Source of the DNA: Bacteroidales bacterium UBA1458
GTDB lineage: Bacteria; Bacteroidota; Bacteroidia; Bacteroidales; VadinHA17
Assembly (NCBI GenBank): GCA_002325785.1
Contig: DCSU01000006.1
Location: 7,757 to 45,145, forward strand
Direction of reading: 5' to 3'
DNA length: 37,389 nucleotides
The translations under genes were made by a program, and so were the position numbers. The notes under the pieces are model-generated. The model was not told the origin of the DNA. It did not search any database and worked only from the letters and a program-made list of their open reading frames with translations. Positions 16,258 through 24,521 of this stretch are shown here, in pieces (within the stretch, counting starts at the first letter, position 1; the number at the start of each line of letters is the position of its first letter).

Positions 16258-19068
16258 CTATTTTGACGAGGAACTGAGTTCGTAATTGTAAAGATACAAG
16301 TCATTTTGATTGATTATCAGGTTCCAGACACTTTTGTTTGAAACCCTCCCGATATTGTAGTGCTGCCCGGCCTTCATGGGGAATCCCGGCATGGAGCCTC
16401 CGCTCCTTCCTATCAGATGCAGCACCTTCCTGCCTGTCTCATAAACCGCCGTTCTCCTCTCCGTTGGGCCTGTAGTGAAGATTACCGGGCCGGTAAGCTG
16501 CTCAGATTCAAATGTATAAGAGTATCTCTCGCTCCCCTTGCTATCATATGTCCGGAGCATCCCATGGTCAAGATACAGATAGTCAATGCTGTCATCGCCG
16601 TCCAGATCTGCAAAGTCCGACCTGTGACCTGAAGAAAAGATGCTGATTGTATCTTTTTTCACCGAACCGTCAAAAAGAAGGCGTACCGCCGTACCGTCAG
16701 GGGCCGAGAAGACTATGGCGGGCTCGTCGCCTGACATAAGCCTTGCGGCTGATCCTGTCGCCTTTCTCAGAGGCTCCTGGTGAGCAACCCTGATATTGCC
16801 GGTACGGTCAAGTACATATATTGCCTGGTCATCAGCAATAAAGAGATAGTCCTTGCCCCTGACCCTGAAGAACTCCACGGGATCAGTGACCCTGCCGCGT
16901 GTGGCAAACATGTTCCATCCCTTCACCGGTGTACCCGAACGGTCATAGGCATATATCTTTTTGTCTTCACCTGCAATGAACAGGCGGTAATCCATATTAT
17001 TCTCATAATCAAACACGGCAAGGGAACTTGATGCCGGTGATCTCATCTTGACAGGGAACCTGTCAACATAGTTGCCGTTACGGTCTATCAGATGCAAATA
17101 ATTCTTCCCCGCGAAGAGAAGCTGGTACTTGCCGTTCCTGTAATAGTCTATCATGAAGATGTCACCTGCTATCCTCTCCCTTATCGGTGCCTTCCACAGG
17201 ATCTTCCCGGTTGAGCTTATCAGGTAAACATTGTTATTCTGGTCCTGTATGAAAATCTCAGTAGCCCTGGTGTTGTGGTTAATAAAAAAGAAGGGTCTGA
17301 CTGCGGGTTCAGCATCGAGCTTCACCCTCCAGAGCAGTTTCAGGGCTGATGATTCCTGGGTGCCGGCTGCTGTAGTAACTGCGCCGGCACCGGTGGTGGC
17401 TGTGGCTGCCGTGCCAGTGCCGTCACCGGTAGTGGCTGTGGCTGTGATTTCGTCTCCGGCCTGCGCCAGGCCTGGCTGAGACTCCACGGTGCCGTACCGA
17501 ACTGAAAGACTCGTATAGACCATACCGTTACTCGGAGTGAGACTCAGGGCCACCCCTCCAATGCCCGAAAGTGATCCGACAGTCAATACGGCCTTTGCTT
17601 CCGGTGTAAGGATATCACCGATGAGTGAGCTTAGCATGCTGCCTGATGAATAAAAGAGCCATGAACTTTTCGTCGGCATCGTCTTCTCCATCTCCCTGAA
17701 TTCCGGGTCGTTGATCAGTGTATTTTCATTTTCTGACTCACTTCTTAACATCGCCAGTGCTTCGGGCGATGAAGAAAAGACCATGTATGATCTTGCAAAG
17801 GTTACCCATCCGTCACTTGGGTTGCTACCGCTCTCCCCGGAGAGGATTGCTGCCACACCTGTGAAGGGCATCTTGTAGAGAACGGCCTCTTCGCCGCCTG
17901 CTACAGGGGCTGATGCCACAAAATGGCTCTCCTTCAGTCCCATTGACCGGTATTTGGCAGTAAGTCTCTCCCTGAGAACATTCTCAGCCGACTGCCGGTC
18001 AGTCATCCTGAAGGCTATGACTCTGGCCTCTGCTCCTCCGGCTATGACGCGTGCCTCAGTAACCTCTTCACCGGTAAAGGGACTCAGTATAAGTGCCAGG
18101 TCAGTGGCGTTTATTGATGCAGGGTCTGTCACCGTCTCGCCGGCAAGCGCTGCCCTTTGCATCACGGTCCTGTAGCTGAGCGTCCCCTGGGGGAGCAGCT
18201 CATGCACGCCACACTCTGCGGGTGCGACATTCTTCAGCCTGTCGGCTCCTGTCCCGGATCCGGCAGTGGAAAGAAAACCGCTGATAAACAGCCCCTCTTC
18301 AGTCGACTTGAGATCGCCCCCACCGGCTATCGCCGCCAGGGTCACAGCAGGTATATCAACCGGATCAACAAAAGGCTTAATGAAACCGGAGAGGTTCCTG
18401 AAGAGGACATATACATTGTCTGCATCCTTCCCGGCTGCGCTGACCACAGGCGCAAACCCCTGCTGATGACGGATGTCCGATCCTGCTCCCTTATTGTCCA
18501 GCGCAGATGACAACTGCTCCCCGGAAGTAGTGATGATCAGGATTCCCGAGGTGAGTGCCATGTATACCGGCTTCTGCCTGTTCCCCTTTCCGTAAGTAAC
18601 TGTGAATGTTCTGGTTCCCCCCAGCTCTCTCTTATCCGTCACCGTGGCTCCTGACTGGGTGACGAGGCTTGTCAAACGCCTGGGAGTGAGTGAGGGTCCG
18701 CTGTTCATTACTGCCAGTGGCGTGACGCGTCCCTGGCCGGTGACATGAAAAGAGATGATAACCCTCCTGTTACTTATCATGGCGCGAACCTCAGGAACAC
18801 CCGTGATACTGTCAATGGCCGAGGCTGCACTCACAAGGGATGCTGCCCATTTCATGCCCGAGAGCCCTGACATCATTCCGGCAGGATCAGTCGTGCGGGT
18901 CATCATCTCAGGGAAATCGTGCGTCTCAACAATGAAAAAAGCATCAGACGGAACAGCCACCCACGGGTCAACAACAACCACCTGCTTGTCTTTCCTGATG
19001 AAAAAAGCAGCCACAGCAAGCGCTGCAGCAAACACACCCACAAATATGATCCCTGTTTTCTTACGCAC
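16258..19068 (-). CDS. Membrane-anchored DUF3352-like protein with C-terminal beta-propeller
   Basis: The 936-residue protein begins KKTGIIFVGVFAAALAVAAFFI, a membrane anchor or uncleaved signal. Residues about 30-520 resemble DUF3352-type domains (WVAVPSDAFFIVETHDFPEM). A low-complexity Thr/Ala/Gly linker (about 530-570) follows. The last 360 residues contain propeller-like repeats such as IYVLDRTGNIRV, IYAYDRSGTPVKGW and LHLIDRNGNYV, with FADLDGDDSIDYLYL like an FG-GAP repeat. I chose the GTG at 19068. An ATG at 19167 is in frame but lies upstream of a near-perfect promoter (19094-19127), and its 33 extra residues precede the anchor without likeness to anything. Function is unknown; an envelope role with the downstream barrel is inferred. 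Confidence 0.72.
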   Translation of the reverse strand: MRKKTGIIFVGVFAAALAVAAFFIRKDKQVVVVDPWVAVPSDAFFIVETHDFPEMMTRTTDPAGMMSGLSGMKWAASLVSAASAIDSITGVPEVRAMISNRRVIISFHVTGQGRVTPLAVMNSGPSLTPRRLTSLVTQSGATVTDKRELGGTRTFTVTYGKGNRQKPVYMALTSGILIITTSGEQLSSALDNKGAGSDIRHQQGFAPVVSAAGKDADNVYVLFRNLSGFIKPFVDPVDIPAVTLAAIAGGGDLKSTEEGLFISGFLSTAGSGTGADRLKNVAPAECGVHELLPQGTLSYRTVMQRAALAGETVTDPASINATDLALILSPFTGEEVTEARVIAGGAEARVIAFRMTDRQSAENVLRERLTAKYRSMGLKESHFVASAPVAGGEEAVLYKMPFTGVAAILSGESGSNPSDGWVTFARSYMVFSSSPEALAMLRSESENENTLINDPEFREMEKTMPTKSSWLFYSSGSMLSSLIGDILTPEAKAVLTVGSLSGIGGVALSLTPSNGMVYTSLSVRYGTVESQPGLAQAGDEITATATTGDGTGTAATATTGAGAVTTAAGTQESSALKLLWRVKLDAEPAVRPFFFINHNTRATEIFIQDQNNNVYLISSTGKILWKAPIRERIAGDIFMIDYYRNGKYQLLFAGKNYLHLIDRNGNYVDRFPVKMRSPASSSLAVFDYENNMDYRLFIAGEDKKIYAYDRSGTPVKGWNMFATRGRVTDPVEFFRVRGKDYLFIADDQAIYVLDRTGNIRVAHQEPLRKATGSAARLMSGDEPAIVFSAPDGTAVRLLFDGSVKKDTISIFSSGHRSDFADLDGDDSIDYLYLDHGMLRTYDSKGSERYSYTFESEQLTGPVIFTTGPTERRTAVYETGRKVLHLIGRSGGSMPGFPMKAGQHYNIGRVSNKSVWNLIINQNDLYLYNYELSSSSK
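17389..17444 (-). repeat. 36-bp in-frame tandem repeat encoding a Thr/Ala/Gly linker
   Basis: A 20-bp unit at 17389-17408 recurs with one mismatch at 17425-17444, an offset of 36 bp (12 codons). It encodes the flexible segment TATATTGDGTGT-AATATTGAGAVT between the N-terminal domain and the propeller. Its length probably varies by slippage or recombination. Confidence 0.65.
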
Positions 19069-19093
19069 AATTTTTCCACTTGATATCCAATTC

Positions 19094-19127
19094 CAAAAAT
19101 ATAAAATATTAATTTGCTTTGGCAAAA
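19094..19127 (-). promoter_or_regulatory. Promoter of the DUF3352-like / DUF5723-like operon
   Basis: On the minus strand TTTTG (19123-19127) and TATTTTTG (19094-19101) are separated by 21 bp, an exact match to TTTG-(19 to 21)-TAnnTTTG. The expected start site is about 20 nt upstream of the GTG at 19068, which fixes that codon as the likely start. This is one of the best promoter matches in the window. Confidence 0.68.
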
Positions 19128-19137
19128 GAGTTTTGCC
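19121..19137. promoter_or_regulatory. Inverted repeat on the -33 element, possible operator
   Basis: GGCAAAA-gag-TTTTGCC is a perfect 7-3-7 inverted repeat covering the -33 box of the promoter above. It lies in the 163-bp gap between two divergent genes. It has the shape of a dimeric regulator site and could control the minus operon, the TonB receptor gene, or both. No promoter for the receptor gene is clear. Confidence 0.4.
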
Positions 19138-19231
19138 TCCTATTTCAGAGGATATGCCGCTAAACATACTCTATCCTGAAATTTGTGGAATGCTTTTTGT
19201 GCATCTGTCACCGTTCATAGCTACTTTACTA

Positions 19232-21637
19232 ATGAAGAAATATCTTTTTCTCATTCTTTTTCTGTTGCCTCTAATTATGTTGAAGGCGCAGACTGTTACC
19301 GTGCTGGCTGCCGATGACGGCAAGCCTGTGTCCGACGTTGCCGTGTACAATGAGGCCCGGACGCAGTTTTGTTACACCAGCCCTACAGGTAAAGCCAGCC
19401 TCTCCGGGTTCCGTTCCGGCCAACCCATCTATTTCCAGCACTTCTCATTTGAAAGAGTCTCTTTCACGCCTGAACAGCTGAAGGATGCCGGATGGGTTGT
19501 CAGGCTTGAGACCAAGACTTTTGAGGTTGAGGAATTTATTGTCTCGGCAAACAGGTGGGAGCAGAAGTCGGATGAGGTGCCTAATTATATAACTACCATA
19601 GCACTGCCCTCCATAAGGATCCAGAACCCCCAGACAACGGCTGACCTTGTCTCTCTCAGCGGTGATGTGTTTGTTCAGAAAAGCCAGCAGGGCGGCGGCA
19701 GCCCGATGCTCAGGGGGTTTGCCACAAACAGGGTGCTGATAAATATTGACGGTGTCAGGCTGAACAATGCCATCTACCGTGAAGGAAACATACAGAACGT
19801 CATCTCTCTAGACCCCACAGTAATAGAGCGCACTGAGATAATCTTCGGTCCCGGAGCCACCATGTACGGCAGCGATGCCCTGGGTGGGGTGATGGATTTC
19901 CATACCAGGAGAGCGCTCTTCTCAACCGGGGACTCCGTCTACTACAAGGCAGAGGCACTGGCACGTTACTCCACCGCCGCCGGTGAACAGACATACCACG
20001 CTGATCTCAACGCCGGCGGCCGCAGGGTGGCTTTCCTCACCTCGGTGACATGGTCCCGCTTCGGCGATCTGCAGATGGGGTCAAGATCCCACCCCGAATA
20101 TCTTCGCAATGTATATCAGACCCGCATCAACGGACGCGATACGGTGGTCCTCAATGATAACCCCCAGAGACAGGTAGCCTCCGGCTACACACAGCTCAAC
20201 ACCATGAACAAGCTGCGCTTCAAGGCCGGTAAGAACTTCGACATAAACATTGCCCACCATTACTCACGGCTATCTGATGTACCCCGTTATGACAGGCTGA
20301 TACAGGTTAGGAACAATACCCTGAGGTACGGCGACTGGTATTACGGTCCGCAGGTATGGATGATGACAAACTCCACAGTCAGCTATAATAAAGCCTCAGC
20401 TGCCTTCGACGAGGCACGCCTGACAGTGGCACGGCAGGACTACCAGGAGAGCCGCAATGACCGTAAGATTAATGATGTCAGCCTTAACCGACAGGAGGAG
20501 AAGGTGGGCATATGGTCAGTGAACCTCGACTTCGACAAGAGTCCGGAGAATAACCAAAACCTCATCTACTACGGGGCTGAATATGTCAGGAATAACATAG
20601 TGAGCACAGCTGACATAAAAGACATTACCACCGGAGTGACCGTCCCGGCCGGATCGCGGTATCCCAACGGGGAAAACATCTATAACAGCTTCTCTGTTTA
20701 CGGCGGATATAAGTTCAACCTGAACAGCCAGTTGACCCTCAGCACGGGGGCAAGGTACAATTTCGTCTCCCTGAATTCGGAGATAGCTGACAATTCATTT
20801 TATAATTTCCCCTTCACCACAATTGAGTCGGCCAACAGCGCGGTTACAGGTGCTGCCGGAGCCGTCTGGAGGCCCGACGGCAGGACAGAGCTGACTTTTA
20901 ACCTCTCTACAGGTTTCAGGGCCCCGAACCTTGATGATCTGGGAAAAGTGTTTGAATCCGCCCCGGGTGTCCTCGTTGTGCCTAACCCCGACCTCAGGCC
21001 GGAATATCTCTACAACGCCGACATAGGTGCCTCAAGGGAGATAGGTAATATGGTTCTTGCGGAGGCGTCTCTGTTTTACTCTTTCCTTGACAATGCCATG
21101 GTGCGCCGGGAGTTTCTCTTTAATGGGTCACCAACCTTTGAATACCAGGGCGAGGAGAGTATGGTATTTGCCATGGTCAACACAGGATATGCCATAGTCT
21201 ATGGCACCCAGTTGAAGGCCGAACTGCGGCCTGCACCATTTATCAGGATAAAGTCATCACTGACACTCACCGGCGGCCATGACAATGAAAAGGAGCCGTT
21301 ACGGCATATACCGCCGGTATTCGGAGCCACACACATGATCTTTGAAAGATCATTCATCAAGGCTGACTTATACGCAGTATATAACGGCAGCATAACGTAT
21401 GACAGGCTCGCACTGAGTGAGAGAGAAAAAGCCTACATGTACGCATCAGACGATAACGGCAACCCGTGGTCACCGGGCTGGTTCACACTGAATTTCAAGA
21501 CATATTTCAATATCAGCAACCGGGTTGATCTGTCAGCGGGGGTGGAAAATATTCTTGATCTCCGCTACAGGCCCTATTCATCAGGTATCGCTGCACCGGG
21601 AAGAAACTTCATCTTCTCGGCAAGGATCAGGGTCTGA
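19232..21637 (+). CDS. TonB-dependent outer-membrane receptor, hemoglobin/heme type
   Basis: Outer-membrane active transporter energised by TonB. The 801-residue protein has a signal peptide (KKYLFLILFLLPLIMLKAQ) and a short carboxypeptidase-like N-terminal domain (about 20-80), frequent in Bacteroidota receptors. The plug follows (about 110-230; SPMLRGFATNRVLINIDG and GPGATMYGSDALGGVMDF), then a 22-strand barrel with FRAPNLDDLGKVFES and PNPDLRPEYLYN, typical of the TonB hemoglobin/transferrin receptor family, ending in FSARIRV. I chose the ATG at 19232, which begins the signal peptide. The frame is open for 159 more codons upstream, but these run antisense into the DUF3352 gene. The substrate (heme, iron or another ligand) cannot be told from sequence. 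Confidence 0.9.
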   Translation: MKKYLFLILFLLPLIMLKAQTVTVLAADDGKPVSDVAVYNEARTQFCYTSPTGKASLSGFRSGQPIYFQHFSFERVSFTPEQLKDAGWVVRLETKTFEVEEFIVSANRWEQKSDEVPNYITTIALPSIRIQNPQTTADLVSLSGDVFVQKSQQGGGSPMLRGFATNRVLINIDGVRLNNAIYREGNIQNVISLDPTVIERTEIIFGPGATMYGSDALGGVMDFHTRRALFSTGDSVYYKAEALARYSTAAGEQTYHADLNAGGRRVAFLTSVTWSRFGDLQMGSRSHPEYLRNVYQTRINGRDTVVLNDNPQRQVASGYTQLNTMNKLRFKAGKNFDINIAHHYSRLSDVPRYDRLIQVRNNTLRYGDWYYGPQVWMMTNSTVSYNKASAAFDEARLTVARQDYQESRNDRKINDVSLNRQEEKVGIWSVNLDFDKSPENNQNLIYYGAEYVRNNIVSTADIKDITTGVTVPAGSRYPNGENIYNSFSVYGGYKFNLNSQLTLSTGARYNFVSLNSEIADNSFYNFPFTTIESANSAVTGAAGAVWRPDGRTELTFNLSTGFRAPNLDDLGKVFESAPGVLVVPNPDLRPEYLYNADIGASREIGNMVLAEASLFYSFLDNAMVRREFLFNGSPTFEYQGEESMVFAMVNTGYAIVYGTQLKAELRPAPFIRIKSSLTLTGGHDNEKEPLRHIPPVFGATHMIFERSFIKADLYAVYNGSITYDRLALSEREKAYMYASDDNGNPWSPGWFTLNFKTYFNISNRVDLSAGVENILDLRYRPYSSGIAAPGRNFIFSARIRV

Positions 21638-21656
21638 CGGTCTCCTGGCAGGGCCA

Positions 21657-21686
21657 TTGCTTTTCCAAAATGATTGACTAAATTTC
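21657..21686 (+). promoter_or_regulatory. Candidate promoter of the GNAT-like gene
   Basis: TTG (21657-21659) and TAAATTTC (21679-21686) are 19 bp apart. The -7 box has one mismatch from TAnnTTTG. It would give a leader of about 20 nt to the ATG at 21713 and argues against a TTG start at 21674, which lies inside the promoter. Confidence 0.4.
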
Positions 21687-21712
21687 AACCATATTTGGAT
21701 ATTCCGAGGGTA

Positions 21713-22897
21713 ATGGCCGGTGATTTTCATCTTGCTGAGGTAAAAAGCAAAAAAGACATAAGGGAGTTTCATAACCTTCCCGCATTTATAAATAAAGGCG
21801 ACAGGAACTGGATAAAACCGCTCTTCAAAGATGTGGAGTCAGTGTTCAATCCCTCCTCAAACAGCCTCTTCCGTAACGGTGATGCCGTAAGATGGCTCCT
21901 CCGTGATGGCTCTGGCAGATGCATCGGCAGGGTAGCTTCCTTTTACAGCCGGAAGATCGCCAATGCAGACCAGAAACGTGTCGGGGGCATGGGTTTTTTT
22001 GAATGCATCAACAACCATGATGCGGCCGCCATACTTTTTGATGCCTGTCGCAACTGGCTGTCGGAGAACGGTTTGACGGCCATGGAAGGACCCGAGAACT
22101 TCGGGGACCGCGACCGCTGGTGGGGAGTGCTGGTAGAGGGCTTCTCTCCTCCAAACTACTGCATGCCCTACAATCCTCCCTACTACAGGGAGCTCTTTGA
22201 AAATTACGGTTTCAGGAACTATTTTGAACAGTACACCTACTACTCTCCCGTCACTGATAGTAACCTCAGTGAGGTGATAAAGGAAAAGGCCGGGAGGATT
22301 TTCAACAACCCCGATTACTCCTTCAGATATATGAAAACCACTGAAGCGAAGGAGATTGCCCGTAACTTTATGATCGTCTATAACAAGGGATGGGCGAGAT
22401 TCCCGGGAGTCAAGACAATAAGTGAACGGCATGCCAGGCTCATCTTGAAAAGTTTCCGGCAGATACATGACGAGAAGCTGCTCTGGTTCGGATTCTACAA
22501 GGATGAACCGGTGTGCTTTTTCATCATGCTTCCCGAAGTCAACCAGATAGTCAGACATCTGAACGGCAAGCTTAATCATGTTGGCAGACTTAAATTCCTG
22601 TGGTACAGGTATGTCAGAAAAGAGCTGACGAAAGCCTTCGGCCTTATCTTCGGGATCGTTCCCGAACACCAGCGGAAAGGGGTGGAAGGAGCTCTTATAA
22701 TGTCATTCGCCAAGCTTGCTATGTCTGAGAATTTTCCTTATAAAGAGCTTGAATTCAATTGGATAGGCGATTTCAATCCATCAATGATGCACCTGCTTGA
22801 CCAGATAGGCGCTAAAATCATCAAGACACATATTACCTACCGTTATCTCTTTGACAGGAACGCCCCCTTCGAGAGGGCTTCCATTGTTAATGCCTGA
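21713..22897 (+). CDS. GNAT-like acyltransferase fold protein of unknown function
   Basis: The 394-residue product looks like a two-lobed GNAT protein. An N-terminal lobe (about 1-175) contains GRCIGRVASFYSRKI and GFFECINNHDAAAILFDACR, resembling the acetyl-CoA-binding region. A C-terminal lobe contains FGLIFGIVPEHQRKGVEGAL, which matches the GNAT motif A pattern (V-P-x-x-Q-x-K-G). Proteins of this kind are common in Bacteroidota and usually annotated as hypothetical or N-acetyltransferase. The substrate is unknown. The ATG at 21713 is preferred over the TTG at 21674 because of the promoter. It is convergent with trpS with only 12 bp between the stops. Confidence 0.72.
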   Translation: MAGDFHLAEVKSKKDIREFHNLPAFINKGDRNWIKPLFKDVESVFNPSSNSLFRNGDAVRWLLRDGSGRCIGRVASFYSRKIANADQKRVGGMGFFECINNHDAAAILFDACRNWLSENGLTAMEGPENFGDRDRWWGVLVEGFSPPNYCMPYNPPYYRELFENYGFRNYFEQYTYYSPVTDSNLSEVIKEKAGRIFNNPDYSFRYMKTTEAKEIARNFMIVYNKGWARFPGVKTISERHARLILKSFRQIHDEKLLWFGFYKDEPVCFFIMLPEVNQIVRHLNGKLNHVGRLKFLWYRYVRKELTKAFGLIFGIVPEHQRKGVEGALIMSFAKLAMSENFPYKELEFNWIGDFNPSMMHLLDQIGAKIIKTHITYRYLFDRNAPFERASIVNA

Positions 22898-22909
22898 AAA
22901 AGTCCGTGG

Positions 22910-23899
22910 TCAGAAGGGCCTGTAGCCTATTATCTCTCTCACCTCTCTGATGGTGGCGGAGGCGCTCGCCCTCGCCTTTTCAGCGCCCCTGGACACTACC
23001 TTGCCCAGGTAGACCGGGTCGCTGATGATCTCGTTGATGCGGATCCGTATAGGTTCTGTGACCTTTATGATGTCTTCGGCAAGCTGCTTTTTCATATCGC
23101 CATACCTGATAACGCATGATGCATGCTGCTCACGGAAAAATTTCACAGTTGAGGGCTCTGAGACAACCTCCATGATGGTAAAAAGATTCCTGACAGCCTC
23201 GGACGGCTCAGAATCCTGTTTTTCCGGGCCGGTATCGGTAACCGCCCTCATCACCTTCTTGCGTATCTCGGCAGAAGTGTCTGCCAGGAAGATGCCGTTG
23301 CCTTCGCTCTTGCCCATCTTGCCTGAACCATCCAGTCCTGGAATTTTCATAAGCTGTTTCCCGAAGTTGTAAGCGTCAGGCTCAGGAAAATAATCAACCC
23401 CGTACATGGTATTGAAACGGCGTGCAAAGCGCCGTGTCATCTCCAGGTGCTGCTCCTGGTCCTTGCCAACGGGTACCTTGTGGGCCTTGTGAATGATGAT
23501 GTCGGCAGCCATAAGTACCGGATAGGTCAGAAGGCCGGCATTGATATTGTCAGGATGCTTCCTGATCTTTTCCTTGAACGAGGTGGTGCGCTCCAGCTCC
23601 CCAACATAGGCGTTCATGTTCATCAGCAGATAGAGTTCGGCAACCTCGGGTACGTCGCTCTGTACATATACGGTAGCCTTCTCCGGATCAATGCCTGCAG
23701 CCAGGTATTCAGCCAGCACCTGCCTGATGTTCGCATGAATGTCATCCGGATGGGGATGGGTGGTGAGCGAGTGATAGTCTGCCACAAAGAAATAACAGTT
23801 GTTCTCCTCCTGCATCCTGAGGAAATTTTTCAAAGCCCCGAAATAGTTTCCCAGGTGAAGATTGCCCGTTGACCTTATGCCGCTTACTACAGTATCCAT
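22910..23899 (-). CDS. trpS: Tryptophan--tRNA ligase
   Basis: Cytoplasmic class I aminoacyl-tRNA synthetase that charges tRNA-Trp. The 329-residue protein has the Rossmann fold with the HIGH-type motif GNLHLGNY (12-19) and the KMSKS-type motif GKMGKSEGN (193-201), plus DYHSLTT, GLLTYPVLMAADI and VGKDQEQHLEMTR for substrate binding. The ATG at 23899 gives MDTVVSGIRSTG, the normal family start. The frame is open for 103 more codons upstream, but these encode a Pro/Ala-rich stretch without family likeness and cross a region that must also hold regulatory sequence. Confidence 0.96.
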   Translation of the reverse strand: MDTVVSGIRSTGNLHLGNYFGALKNFLRMQEENNCYFFVADYHSLTTHPHPDDIHANIRQVLAEYLAAGIDPEKATVYVQSDVPEVAELYLLMNMNAYVGELERTTSFKEKIRKHPDNINAGLLTYPVLMAADIIIHKAHKVPVGKDQEQHLEMTRRFARRFNTMYGVDYFPEPDAYNFGKQLMKIPGLDGSGKMGKSEGNGIFLADTSAEIRKKVMRAVTDTGPEKQDSEPSEAVRNLFTIMEVVSEPSTVKFFREQHASCVIRYGDMKKQLAEDIIKVTEPIRIRINEIISDPVYLGKVVSRGAEKARASASATIREVREIIGYRPF

Positions 23900-24177
23900 C
23901 AAAAAGATTTTATCCGCTGTAAAAATAGGGATAATTAACGAAACTAATTCCTGCAGTTCTGCAATCAGGCTGGAGGTCAGGGGCGGCGGTTTGGTTGCCG
24001 GGGCGGGGCGGCAGACTGGTTGCCGGGGCGCGATTGAGGTATCCAGATGGATGGCGATCTCCCTGCCAGCGGCTGAGCACCCCGGAGGAACGGCAATCTG
24101 TCTTCCGTAGCCGACAACAGCGCCAAAATCCCCGTACTGCAACAATTTTTGTATTTTTACCGGGTAATTTATCAATA
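23900..24177. other. 278-bp divergent intergenic region with a GC-rich direct repeat
   Basis: This region lies between the divergent trpS and rbfA starts. TGGTTGCCGGGGCG occurs at 23992-24005 and again at 24017-24030 (period 25 bp). The flanks near each gene are AT-rich: -7-like boxes TATTTTTA are visible for rbfA (24151-24158) and on the minus strand for trpS (about 23920-23928), each without a clear -33 partner. Both strands have open frames here, but neither resembles a known protein. I see no T-box or other riboswitch that I can defend. Confidence 0.4.
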
Positions 24178-24516
24178 ATGGAATCGACACGGCAAAAGAA
24201 AGTTGCAAGACTGGTGCAGAAGGAGCTTGCAGAGATAATAATGCATCACGGTGGTGAGCTCGCGCCCGGAAAGATGATCTCCGTGACTACGGTACGCGTC
24301 AGTCCTGACCTCTCACTTGCAAAGACATACATCAGCATCTTCCCGTCAGAGGGCTCCGCTGAGGTGGTTGAGGTATTGCGCAACAGCGTCCCGCGGCTGA
24401 GATACGAGCTCGGGCAGAAGGTACGCAATCAGTTGCGCATTGTTCCTGAGATTGCCTTCTTCGTTGATGACAGCAATGACTATATTGATAAGATTTCCAA
24501 CCTGCTCAAGGATTAA
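24178..24516 (+). CDS. rbfA: 30S ribosome-binding factor A
   Basis: Small KH-fold protein that binds the 30S subunit and helps mature the 5' end of 16S rRNA, and aids cold adaptation. The 112-residue product shows the family pattern: RQKKVARLVQKELAEII, ISVTTVRVSPDLSLAKTYIS, and LRYELGQKVRNQLRIVPEIAF followed by a FVDDSNDYIDKI tail. I chose the ATG at 24178; upstream in-frame starts add a basic, unrelated sequence. It opens a run of closely packed genes: methyltransferase (5 bp gap), permease, DUF4296 lipoprotein and amidohydrolase. Confidence 0.95.
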   Translation: MESTRQKKVARLVQKELAEIIMHHGGELAPGKMISVTTVRVSPDLSLAKTYISIFPSEGSAEVVEVLRNSVPRLRYELGQKVRNQLRIVPEIAFFVDDSNDYIDKISNLLKD

Positions 24517-24521
24517 GCCCG

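Noticed and set aside
18755..19231. 159-codon upstream extension of the TonB receptor frame
   Set aside because: It runs antisense through the divergent gene and its promoter; a clear signal peptide begins at 19232.
21857..22669. 270-codon open frame on the minus strand inside the GNAT-like gene
   Set aside because: Antisense to a gene with its own promoter and recognisable motifs; the product resembles no family and has no start context.
23900..24208. 103-codon N-terminal extension of trpS
   Set aside because: TrpS proteins start at the MDTVVSGIRSTG-type sequence; the extension is Pro/Ala-rich without likeness and crosses into rbfA.
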